Positions 6,012-11,774 of a DNA stretch of 11,774 bases are shown here, in pieces. The position numbers were made by a program, and so were the translations under genes. The notes under the pieces are model-generated. The model was not told the DNA's origin. It saw only the letters and a list, made by a program, of their open reading frames with translations, and made no database searches. The stretch lies in NCBI GenBank assembly GCA_038880255.1, contig JAVZSA010000037.1, positions 1 to 11,774 of the forward strand, written 5' to 3'. This stretch comes from ARK-15 sp038880255. Lineage in GTDB: Archaea > Thermoplasmatota > Thermoplasmata > Thermoplasmatales > ARK-15. How positions within the stretch are numbered: position 1 is the stretch's first letter; each line of letters starts with the position of its first letter.

Positions 6012-6575
6012 ATGAATGCAATTGATCTTAACGTTATTGATTTAATAAATGGAGATCTTAAAAATTATAATTCAATACAAAAAAGGTATTTAAGTGATTT
6101 AAAAGATTATTTTGCAAACAAACAAGAAGTGGATAGAATATTAAAAACGGATAATCCACTTGTTTATACTGTTTATGAAATGAATTTTGATCAGCCAGGA
6201 TCGCTTTCATATGCGATCACTGTTCTTGAACCAGGAAAAGTGGGGGATGAATATTATTTTACGAAAGGCCATTTTCATCAAAAGTCTACTGCTGAGATCT
6301 ATATTGTTTTTAAAGGGAATGGAATACTTCTTTTAGAAAACAGATCTGGAAATACAAAATCCTTCAATATGTTCAGAGGTGCAATAATAAATGTTGAACC
6401 TGACTATGCCCATAGATCCATAAATACTGGTGATGATAAATTAATTTTTCTTGCAATATATGCCTCAGATGCAGGTCATGAATATGAGTATGTAAAGGAG
6501 AGAGGATTTAGTTTTCTTGTTTTAGATAAAGATGGACCCAAATTAGTGGGTAGGAATCTACTCAATAATAAGTAA
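6012..6575 (+). CDS. pgiA: Cupin-type glucose-6-phosphate isomerase (archaeal cPGI)
   Basis: A 187-residue metal-dependent cupin that interconverts glucose 6-phosphate and fructose 6-phosphate in the cytosol. It belongs to the archaeal cupin family, which is unrelated to the large PGI of bacteria and eukaryotes. The core motif TKGHFHQKSTAEIYIVFKG (split as TKGHFH and AEIY) supplies metal ligands H87, H89 and E95; H134 in EPDYAHRSIN is the fourth ligand. SLSYAITVLEPGKVGDEYYF (64-83) matches the strand preceding the metal site. Size fits the family. It stands first in the right-hand plus-strand cluster, 39 bases before ribB. A link to riboflavin through pentose-phosphate supply (ribulose 5-phosphate is the RibB substrate) is possible but inferred. 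Confidence 0.92.
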   Translation: MNAIDLNVIDLINGDLKNYNSIQKRYLSDLKDYFANKQEVDRILKTDNPLVYTVYEMNFDQPGSLSYAITVLEPGKVGDEYYFTKGHFHQKSTAEIYIVFKGNGILLLENRSGNTKSFNMFRGAIINVEPDYAHRSINTGDDKLIFLAIYASDAGHEYEYVKERGFSFLVLDKDGPKLVGRNLLNNK

Positions 6576-6614
6576 ATACTAAAAATTAATTAGTTAAATC
6601 AATTATGGTATTTT

Positions 6615-7298
6615 ATGGATGATATAATTAAAAAATTAAAAAATGGTTCGCCTATATTAATATTTGATGGAGAGAATAGGGAAGGTGAAACTGATATTGT
6701 AATTCCTTCACAATTTGTTACCTATGAAATAATTCATATGATGAGGAGAGATGGTGGTGGTTTAATATGCACAACACTAACCCATGAAGTGGCTGAAAAA
6801 TTGGGTTTGAAATATCTTGTCGAAATATTTAAGATGAGTGGGTTAGAAATTTTTGATTATCTTTATCCAAATGATATACCATATGATGAGAAATCAGCAT
6901 TTTCAATTACTATTAACCATAGGAAAACTTTTACAGGCATTCCAGACAGGGACAGAGCATTAACAATAAAAGAATTTGCAAATTTCATAGCCAAGATGAA
7001 CAATATGGATGACCATGTTATTCAAAGTGAATTTGGAAAAATTTTTAGATCACCTGGTCATGTACATTTATTAATTGCATCGGATGGTTTACTTAAGAAA
7101 AGAAGGGGACACACTGAATTATCCACATCAATGATGATCATGGCTGGGCTTATTCCATCAGCTACTATTGTTGAAATGCTTGGTGATGATGGCTATTCCC
7201 TTGAATACAATAATGCAAAAAGTTATGCAAAAGAACATGATTATCCTTTTATAGAAGGAACTCAGATTATAGAGTGGTGGGAAAATTGGTCAGAGTAA
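6615..7298 (+). CDS. ribB: 3,4-dihydroxy-2-butanone-4-phosphate synthase
   Basis: A 227-residue enzyme that converts ribulose 5-phosphate to 3,4-dihydroxy-2-butanone 4-phosphate and formate, the four-carbon donor for lumazine. The acidic loop FDGENREGETD (17-27), RRDGGGLICT (44-53), the SITINHRKTFTG block (97-108), RSPGHV with H149 and RGHTE with H166 and E168 are the expected active-site elements. YPNDIPYDEKS (84-94) is characteristic of the archaeal single-domain form, with no GTP cyclohydrolase II fusion. An ATG at 6605 hits a stop after five codons, so 6615 is the start. Its last 25 bases overlap the longest version of ribL, and its TAA (7296-7298) shares one base with an internal ATG of ribL, so coupled translation is likely. 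Confidence 0.95.
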   Translation: MDDIIKKLKNGSPILIFDGENREGETDIVIPSQFVTYEIIHMMRRDGGGLICTTLTHEVAEKLGLKYLVEIFKMSGLEIFDYLYPNDIPYDEKSAFSITINHRKTFTGIPDRDRALTIKEFANFIAKMNNMDDHVIQSEFGKIFRSPGHVHLLIASDGLLKKRRGHTELSTSMMIMAGLIPSATIVEMLGDDGYSLEYNNAKSYAKEHDYPFIEGTQIIEWWENWSE

Positions 7299-7753
7299 TG
7301 GCTTCAGGTGTATTCGATATCTTGCATCCAGGGCATATATTTTTCCTAGAAGAGGCTAAAAAACTAGGGAATGAGCTTGTGGTAGTAGTGGCCAGAGATT
7401 CCACTGCTAGAAAATTAAAACATCAGCCTATAATGAATGAGGATGTAAGATTAAAAATGGTCACAGCATTAAAGCCAGTTGACATCGCCATACTTGGTCA
7501 TGAGGATGACATTTTCAAAACTGTGGAAGAGATAAGACCAGATATAATTGTTTTAGGATACGATCAGAATTTTGATGAAAAATATATTGAAGAAGAATGC
7601 AAAAAAAGGGGTTTAAAGGTGACTGTAATAAGATTACCTAAATATACTGAAAGCGATTTGAATGGTACGAGAAAAATAATAGGAAAGATAATAGCAGCAT
7701 ATGCATTTCAAAAAGAGATGGAAAAAGAAGAAAAGGGGGAGGCTAAAAAATGA
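7274..7753 (+). CDS. ribL: FAD synthetase (FMN adenylyltransferase), RibL
   Basis: An archaeal nucleotidyltransferase that transfers AMP from ATP to FMN, giving FAD. The HxGH signature (DILHPGH, 15-21) follows strand one and GVFD. RPDIIVLGYDQN (88-99) and the NGTRKII tail, in place of the usual ISSTR, complete the fold. The longest frame (159 residues) starts at GTG 7274. TTG 7286 would give MVRVMASGVFD, typical of the family, with GGTGG just upstream. ATG 7298 would overlap the ribB stop as TAATG but trims the first strand. I favour 7286 biologically and list the longest frame. There is only one cysteine, whereas I recall paired C-terminal cysteines in the methanococcal enzyme. The TGA overlaps the ribC ATG by four bases. 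Confidence 0.88.
   Translation: MVGKLVRVMASGVFDILHPGHIFFLEEAKKLGNELVVVVARDSTARKLKHQPIMNEDVRLKMVTALKPVDIAILGHEDDIFKTVEEIRPDIIVLGYDQNFDEKYIEEECKKRGLKVTVIRLPKYTESDLNGTRKIIGKIIAAYAFQKEMEKEEKGEAKK
7738..7742 (+). promoter_or_regulatory. Ribosome binding site of ribC
   Basis: GGAGG inside a G-rich run, seven bases before the ribC ATG at 7750 and within the end of ribL. Together with the ATGA overlap of the two genes it supports coupled translation and fixes the ribC start. Confidence 0.65.
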
Positions 7754-8223
7754 AAGTAATAGGAATTGTTGATACAACATTTGCACGTTATGATATGGGG
7801 AAGTCCGCAATTGACCAGCTTAAGAGTATGGGGACTGGTTTTAAAATTGTAAGGTATACTGTACCTGGTATTAAGGATCTTCCGGTTGGTAGCAAAATAC
7901 TTTTTGACAAATACAATTGCGATTTAATAATAGCATTAGGCATGCCAGGTCCTAAAGAAATTGATAAAATGTCAGCTCATGAAGCGGCACTTGGTCTTAT
8001 CCAGGTACAGCTTATGGTAGGAAAGCATATTCTCATAGTATTTGTACATGAAGATGAAGCAAAGGATGAAAAAGAACTTGCCTGGCTCTCTGATAGAAGA
8101 GCAAGGGAGCATGCTGAAAATGCGTATTATCTATTATTTGATCCAGAACATCTTCAGAAAATGGCAGGTAAGGGGCTAAGGCAAGGTTTTGAAGATGTGG
8201 GACCTTTAAGAGGTAATTATTGA
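7750..8223 (+). CDS. ribC: Archaeal riboflavin synthase (RibC)
   Basis: A 157-residue enzyme that dismutates two 6,7-dimethyl-8-ribityllumazine molecules into riboflavin and the pyrimidine precursor. This is the archaeal form, related in fold to lumazine synthase rather than to the bacterial RibE. The N-terminus VIGIVDTTFARYDMG (3-17), the middle VRYTVPGIKDLPVGSK (34-49), LGMPGPKEIDK (63-73) and the HEAALGLIQVQLM block (77-89) match what I know of this family, as does VFVHEDEAKDE (98-108). Length equals the family norm. The start is the ATG of an ATGA overlap with ribL. ribH follows 22 bases later, so three enzymes of the pathway end are made from one mRNA. Confidence 0.92.
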   Translation: MKVIGIVDTTFARYDMGKSAIDQLKSMGTGFKIVRYTVPGIKDLPVGSKILFDKYNCDLIIALGMPGPKEIDKMSAHEAALGLIQVQLMVGKHILIVFVHEDEAKDEKELAWLSDRRAREHAENAYYLLFDPEHLQKMAGKGLRQGFEDVGPLRGNY

Positions 8224-8233
8224 TGGTAAAAAA

Positions 8234-8241
8234 GGAGGTGA
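8234..8241 (+). promoter_or_regulatory. Strong Shine-Dalgarno site of ribH
   Basis: GGAGGTGA, a full match to the archaeal 16S 3' end complement, four bases before the ATG at 8246. It settles the ribH start. Confidence 0.85.
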
Positions 8242-8245
8242 ATTT

Positions 8246-8674
8246 ATGGAAAAGATTAGGCTTGGTATAGTGGCTTCAGAATACAATTTTGACATAACAA
8301 TGATGATGCTTGAAAGGGCAAAAATGGAAGCAGAGTTTCTTGGTGCAGAAGTAAGTAAAATTTTACTAGTTCCTGGTACATTTGAAATTCCTTTAGGTGC
8401 GAAAAAATTACTGGAAATGAAAGAAATAGATGCTGTTGTAACACTTGGTGCAGTAATAGAAGGTGAAACACAACATGATGAGGTAATAATGCAGAATGCT
8501 GCAAGAAAGATTGAAGATCTTCAAGTGGAATATGGTAAACCTGTTGCTCTTGGCATAAGCGGTCATGGTGAAACAAGGTTACAGGCCCAAGAAAGAATCG
8601 AAAAAGCAAGAGAAGCAGTACATAGTGCAGTAAAGATGGTAAAAAGGTTAAGAGAGATAGATACATTTAAATAG
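8246..8674 (+). CDS. ribH: 6,7-dimethyl-8-ribityllumazine synthase
   Basis: A 142-residue enzyme that condenses dihydroxybutanone phosphate (from RibB) with 5-amino-6-ribitylaminouracil to give lumazine, the substrate of RibC. It usually assembles as pentamers or 60-subunit shells. Substrate-binding SEYNFDIT (11-18), the VPGTFEIPLGAKKL block (42-55) and GAVIEGETQHDEVI (68-81) with catalytic H77 are intact; GISGHGETRLQAQER (108-122) matches the C-terminal phosphate-side region. Length is within family range, slightly short like other archaeal forms. The strong Shine-Dalgarno fixes the start. The gap of 43 bases to cdc48 contains a TATA-like element, so ribH may be the last gene of the riboflavin part of the transcript. 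Confidence 0.95.
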   Translation: MEKIRLGIVASEYNFDITMMMLERAKMEAEFLGAEVSKILLVPGTFEIPLGAKKLLEMKEIDAVVTLGAVIEGETQHDEVIMQNAARKIEDLQVEYGKPVALGISGHGETRLQAQERIEKAREAVHSAVKMVKRLREIDTFK

Positions 8675-8684
8675 TATTAAATAT
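8675..8684 (+). promoter_or_regulatory. Possible internal promoter ahead of cdc48
   Basis: TATTAAATAT directly follows the ribH stop codon. A start about 25 bases downstream would give a short leader that just includes the cdc48 ribosome binding site. This would let cdc48 be expressed independently of the riboflavin genes. It is inferred from sequence only. Confidence 0.45.
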
Positions 8685-8706
8685 TAACCATATGTTGATA
8701 ACTAAA

Positions 8707-8713
8707 AGGTGAT
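8707..8713 (+). promoter_or_regulatory. Ribosome binding site that decides the cdc48 start
   Basis: AGGTGAT lies four bases before the ATG at 8718. A GTG at 8709, which would extend the frame by three codons, is itself part of this site, so ATG 8718 is the real start. Confidence 0.8.
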
Positions 8714-8717
8714 TAGT

Positions 8718-10940
8718 ATGGAAAAGAAGGAGTTAATATTAAGGGTTCATGAAGCTCCTCAAATGGACGTGGGGCTTGGAAGGGCGAGAATTGATTCACA
8801 ATCAAGGGAAGAATTGGGCATTGAAGTAGGTGAAATAATCACAATTACGGGTGTAGTAAGTAAGAAGACAACAGCAGCCAAAGTTTACAGGGTACCGGTA
8901 GAGGATGAGGGAAAAGGAATAATAAGAATAGATGGTGATATTCGAAGGAATGCAGGTGTTACATTAGGTGACAAAGTAATAGTGGCCAAAGCCACATATC
9001 AACCTGCAAAATCTGTTGTTTTTGCACCATTAATAGAGAAGGATCAAAGGTTAAGGCTAGGAGAAGGCATAGAGGATTTTGTGAGGAGAGCTCTTTTAAA
9101 CAGGCCAGTTGTTGAGGGTGACATACTGATAATACCAGGGCTTACTTTAATAGGTAGAACAGGATTAAAGTTTAAGGTAGTGAGGGCACAGCCGAAGGGA
9201 GTTTTAGTAATAAGGGAGAATTCAGAAATTGTTGTAAAAGAGGAACCGGTTGAAGAGTATGTTTCAGAGACTGGCAGAGTAACATATGAGGATATTGGCG
9301 GTCTAAAGGAAGAATTACAAAAGGTAAGAGAAATGATAGAACTCCCATTAAAACATCCAGAACTATTTGAGAGGTTAGGGATAAAACCACCCAAGGGTGT
9401 ACTCCTGTATGGTCCCCCTGGAACTGGAAAAACTTTAATAGCAAAGGCTGTAGCTAACGAATCAGGTGCAAATTTTTATTTAATAAATGGCCCTGAAATT
9501 ATGAGCAAATATTATGGGGAAAGTGAAAAATTCTTAAGGGATAAATTTGATGAGGCAGAAAAAAATGCACCATCAATAATTTTCATTGATGAGCTTGATT
9601 CAATTGCACCTAAGAGAGCAGAGGTTCAGGGTGAGGTGGAAAGGAGAGTGGTGGCACAGCTTCTCACTTTAATGGATGGTTTAAAGGAGAGAGGACAGGT
9701 GATAGTAATAGGCGCAACAAATATGGTAGATTCCATAGATCCTGCCCTTAGGAGACCAGGGAGATTTGACAGGGAAATTGAAATTGGCATACCTGACAAA
9801 CAAGGTAGGCTAGAAATACTCCAAATTCACACTAGACTTATGCCACTCGAAATGAGTGATGATGAAAAATACAAGTTTCTTGACGAACTCGCATCAATGA
9901 CTCATGGGTTTGTGGGTGCTGACCTGGCAGCATTGGCTAGAGAAGCAGCCATGCATGCACTGAGAAGGTATTTGCCTGAAATAGATCTTGAAAAACCTAT
10001 TCCTGTGGAAATGCTACAGAAAATGGTGGTGAAAAGAGAAGACTTTAAGGAAGCCTTAAAGGAAATTGAGCCAAGTATATTGAGAGGCGTTCTAATAGAA
10101 GTGCCAAATGTGAAATGGGATGATATAGGTGGCTTGGAAAATGTTAAGCAGGAATTGATTGAGGCTGTGGAGATGCCAATTAAACAACCAGAGAAATTCA
10201 AAAAGATGGGTATTAGACCACCCAAAGGTATATTACTTTACGGACCTCCCGGAACGGGTAAAACATTGCTTGCAAAGGCAGTGGCCACTGAAAGTGAAAT
10301 GAATTTTATTAGCATAAAGGGTCCAGAGGTATTGAGTAAATGGGTAGGAGAGTCTGAAAAGGCAATAAGGGAAGTATTTAAAAAGGCAAAACAAAGCGCA
10401 CCTGCTATTGTTTTCCTTGATGAAATTGATGCAATTGCTCCAAGAAGGGGTGCTTACACAGATTCTGGAGTGACTGAAAGAATTGTTAATCAGTTACTCA
10501 CCTCAATGGATGGTATAGAAAATATGGAAGGTGTTGTGGTCATTGCTTCTACAAATAGACCTGACATAATAGATACTGCCCTCCTTAGGCCTGGTAGATT
10601 CGATAGAATGATCTACATACCCGTACCTGATAAGGAGGCTAGGTTAAAAATACTAAAGGTTCATACAAGAAATATGCCATTGGGTAGCGATGTAAACTTG
10701 GAGAAACTTGCTGAAAGGATGGAAAATTATGTAGGTGCAGATATAGAGAACGTTTGCAGAGAGGCTGGAATGTTTGCAATAAGGGAAAATTCTGAAATTG
10801 TTTTAATGAAACATTTTGAAGAAGCATTGGAGAAGATTCCACCATCTATGACAGAGGAAAGTATAAAATACTATAATGCAATTGGTAACTTGATATCCAA
10901 AGCACCAACAAGAAGAGAGGAACTTCAATATTTCAGGTAA
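8718..10940 (+). CDS. cdc48: AAA+ ATPase of the Cdc48/p97/VAT family
   Basis: A 740-residue double-ring unfoldase that threads substrate proteins through its hexameric pore, commonly feeding the archaeal proteasome. The N-domain (about 1-180) has the double-psi barrel blocks GLGRARID and RRNAGVTLGD. D1 carries Walker A GPPGTGKT (232-239), Walker B FIDELD (D291, E292), sensor GATN and RRPGRFDR. D2 carries GPPGTGKT (509-516), FLDEID (D568, E569), STN and LRPGRFDR. Both rings therefore look catalytically complete. Pore loops are SKYYGE in D1 and SKWVGE in D2. Length matches Thermoplasma VAT. The C-terminus ends in YFR, close to but not exactly the Hb-Y-X tail used to open proteasome gates. The PRC-barrel gene follows after 15 bases. 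Confidence 0.97.
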   Translation: MEKKELILRVHEAPQMDVGLGRARIDSQSREELGIEVGEIITITGVVSKKTTAAKVYRVPVEDEGKGIIRIDGDIRRNAGVTLGDKVIVAKATYQPAKSVVFAPLIEKDQRLRLGEGIEDFVRRALLNRPVVEGDILIIPGLTLIGRTGLKFKVVRAQPKGVLVIRENSEIVVKEEPVEEYVSETGRVTYEDIGGLKEELQKVREMIELPLKHPELFERLGIKPPKGVLLYGPPGTGKTLIAKAVANESGANFYLINGPEIMSKYYGESEKFLRDKFDEAEKNAPSIIFIDELDSIAPKRAEVQGEVERRVVAQLLTLMDGLKERGQVIVIGATNMVDSIDPALRRPGRFDREIEIGIPDKQGRLEILQIHTRLMPLEMSDDEKYKFLDELASMTHGFVGADLAALAREAAMHALRRYLPEIDLEKPIPVEMLQKMVVKREDFKEALKEIEPSILRGVLIEVPNVKWDDIGGLENVKQELIEAVEMPIKQPEKFKKMGIRPPKGILLYGPPGTGKTLLAKAVATESEMNFISIKGPEVLSKWVGESEKAIREVFKKAKQSAPAIVFLDEIDAIAPRRGAYTDSGVTERIVNQLLTSMDGIENMEGVVVIASTNRPDIIDTALLRPGRFDRMIYIPVPDKEARLKILKVHTRNMPLGSDVNLEKLAERMENYVGADIENVCREAGMFAIRENSEIVLMKHFEEALEKIPPSMTEESIKYYNAIGNLISKAPTRREELQYFR

Positions 10941-10943
10941 GAT

Positions 10944-10951
10944 GGAGGTGA
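10944..10951 (+). promoter_or_regulatory. Strong Shine-Dalgarno site of the PRC-barrel gene
   Basis: GGAGGTGA, four bases before the ATG at 10956. An ATG at 10952, in another frame, is too close to the site to be used. The same site and spacing occur before ribH. Confidence 0.85.
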
Positions 10952-10955
10952 ATGA

Positions 10956-11195
10956 ATGAAAAAGTTCATAACAGAATTAAGAGGTAAGACTGTAATGACA
11001 ACTGATGGAATAATCCTTGGAACAATAGATAATCTTGTGATAGAAACTGAAACAGGGAATGTGCAACATTTACTTGTAGTGCCTTCCGATGATTTTCAAA
11101 ATAGGGGATTTGATACAGACTCACAGGGAAGGCTCATTCTTCCATTCAAAAATATGAAATCAGCCAAGGATGTTGTTGTACTTGAATTAAAATAA
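10956..11195 (+). CDS. Small PRC-barrel domain protein
   Basis: A 79-residue protein consisting of one PRC-barrel beta domain and nothing else. The signature order is ELRGKTVMTTDGIILGTIDNLVIE (split: LRGK at 8-11, TTDG, then LGTIDNL) followed by TGNVQHLLVVPS and a final strand DVVVLELK. There is no signal peptide or membrane segment. Stand-alone archaeal PRC-barrel proteins include the haloarchaeal CdpB division proteins that work with SepF and FtsZ2; others have unknown roles, and RNA processing has been proposed for some. The gene begins 15 bases after cdc48 with a strong ribosome binding site, so the two are almost certainly cotranscribed. A functional tie to Cdc48 is an inference from position. 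It converges on aRF1 with three bases between stops. Confidence 0.85.
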   Translation: MKKFITELRGKTVMTTDGIILGTIDNLVIETETGNVQHLLVVPSDDFQNRGFDTDSQGRLILPFKNMKSAKDVVVLELK

Positions 11196-11198
11196 ATC

Positions 11199-11212
11199 TT
11201 ATTCTTTTTTTC
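11199..11212 (+). terminator. Possible T-rich terminator of the cdc48-PRC transcript
   Basis: TTATTCTTTTTTTC begins three bases after the PRC-barrel stop codon. T-runs of this kind end archaeal transcripts. It lies inside the last codons of aRF1 on the other strand, which encode the RKKE tail, so one sequence would serve as both coding and termination signal. Confidence 0.5.
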
Positions 11213-11774
11213 TATATCTAAGTATTGCACCAATTCCCCCAAACCCTTTTAAAAATAGTTTTCCTTCTTCACTTTCATCAGATACAAGAAATACCTTTGC
11301 ATTTGATTGTTCGGCTAAATTGAAATATTCATCTATTATGTCCACCTTTTCAATTACATTCATTGGAATATTACATTTTTCACAAATTTTTTCAGGTATG
11401 TTTCCAACAACTACCTCCTCCTTTCTCAACTTACAATTTGGGCACTCCCATATCACCTTATACTTTCTTAATGCCTCAGAAATTATTAATGTATCTACTT
11501 GAGAATTTTTCAAAGCCTCAATCACATTACTTTCACCATAAACTGCCAAGGAACCTTCATTCTTCCTTATCTCTGAAAGAAATTTATTTATTATTTTCTT
11601 TTCCTGGGCAATTTCAAGATCCTCAAGTGTTTGTGTTGCCTTTTCAACCAATTCCCTCAGACCGTATTCATCAGTATATCCTGTATCAAAGAGATCTATT
11701 ATTTTCTTTTTTAATTCATGGTGGAGATAATCCTTTTCTGCAAAAACCTCTTTTGTAGATCCAGGACCTCCTAT
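11199..11774 (-). CDS. prf1: Peptide chain release factor aRF1, C-terminal part (partial)
   Basis: The archaeal class I release factor, which recognises all three stop codons and triggers peptide release. Only the last 191 codons are visible; the gene enters from the right edge, so the stop-codon recognition domain and the GGQ loop are outside the window. The visible part starts at GGPGSTKE, a conserved eRF1/aRF1 motif, and continues through DYLHHELKKK and GLRELVEKA of the middle domain. Domain 3 contains the two cysteine pairs CPNC and CEKC of the minidomain, and the protein closes with GGIGAILRYR, also conserved. A start at 11651 (a TTG) is only the first start codon of an artificially truncated frame: matching sequence continues upstream without a stop. 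It converges on the PRC-barrel gene. Confidence 0.95.
   Translation of the reverse strand: MGGPGSTKEVFAEKDYLHHELKKKIIDLFDTGYTDEYGLRELVEKATQTLEDLEIAQEKKIINKFLSEIRKNEGSLAVYGESNVIEALKNSQVDTLIISEALRKYKVIWECPNCKLRKEEVVVGNIPEKICEKCNIPMNVIEKVDIIDEYFNLAEQSNAKVFLVSDESEEGKLFLKGFGGIGAILRYRKKE

Noticed and set aside
6576..6614. FMN riboswitch in front of ribB
   Set aside because: The gap is only 39 bases and lacks the conserved multi-stem sequence of the RFN element, which is a bacterial device.
8256..8666. Long open frame on the minus strand opposite ribH (136 codons)
   Set aside because: It has no family resemblance and is rich in Leu, Phe and His, as expected from reading an A/G-rich gene backwards. 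ribH itself is unambiguous.
8709..8717. GTG start for cdc48
   Set aside because: The GTG is part of the AGGTGAT ribosome binding site of the ATG at 8718.
9044..10845. Several minus-strand open frames opposite cdc48
   Set aside because: All lie inside the conserved AAA+ coding sequence and have low-complexity Ser/Leu/Pro compositions typical of antisense shadows.
1..11774. CRISPR array, toxin-antitoxin pair or defence island
   Set aside because: There are no regularly spaced direct repeats, cas genes or paired toxin-antitoxin frames. The MazG-like protein alone is not evidence for a defence system.

Overview
The window looks like a stretch of an AT-rich archaeal chromosome. Archaeal or archaeal-type markers on both strands include CDP-archaeol synthase, Sec61-beta, a cupin-type phosphoglucose isomerase, archaeal riboflavin synthase (RibC) and FAD synthetase (RibL), a two-ring Cdc48/VAT ATPase, the release factor aRF1, and a tRNA-Glu with a bulge-helix-bulge intron. 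Several genes have a TATA-like box 26-28 bases before the ATG and no ribosome binding site, so they are probably read from leaderless mRNAs. A euryarchaeal or Thermoplasmatota-type host is my best guess. The lineage is inferred from gene content only.

Layout. Left edge: tRNA-Val(UAC) on the minus strand. 158-2983 (+): a HAD phosphatase, CDP-archaeol synthase (carS), an MFS transporter and a MazG-like pyrophosphohydrolase, separated by gaps of 32-35 bases. 2984-4833 (-): a secreted alpha/beta-hydrolase (lipase-like), whose stop abuts the MazG stop, and a long coiled-coil protein. 4949-5249 (+): Sec61-beta (56 codons), then tRNA-Glu(UUC) with a 19-nt intron and its own TATA box. 5250-6011 is the only long gap. 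It holds the decayed C-terminal end of a TnpB (IS200/IS605 OrfB) gene on the minus strand, three small hairpins at its 3' side, and the promoter of the next gene. 6012-11195 (+): cupin phosphoglucose isomerase, ribB, ribL, ribC, ribH, cdc48 and a small PRC-barrel protein. The right edge holds the C-terminal part of aRF1 (-), running off the window.

How the genes work together. RibB makes the four-carbon unit (dihydroxybutanone phosphate) from ribulose 5-phosphate. RibH condenses it with the pyrimidine to give lumazine. RibC converts lumazine to riboflavin, and RibL adenylates FMN to FAD. The riboflavin kinase and the early GTP-derived steps are not in this window. ribB-ribL-ribC overlap and are probably translationally coupled, while ribH, cdc48 and the PRC-barrel gene have strong Shine-Dalgarno sites, each four bases from the ATG. 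Most of the window is housekeeping. I see no convincing new multi-gene system. The points most worth checking are the tnpB relic, the tRNA-Glu intron, altered HAD motif I residues, and the unusual start and missing cysteines of RibL.
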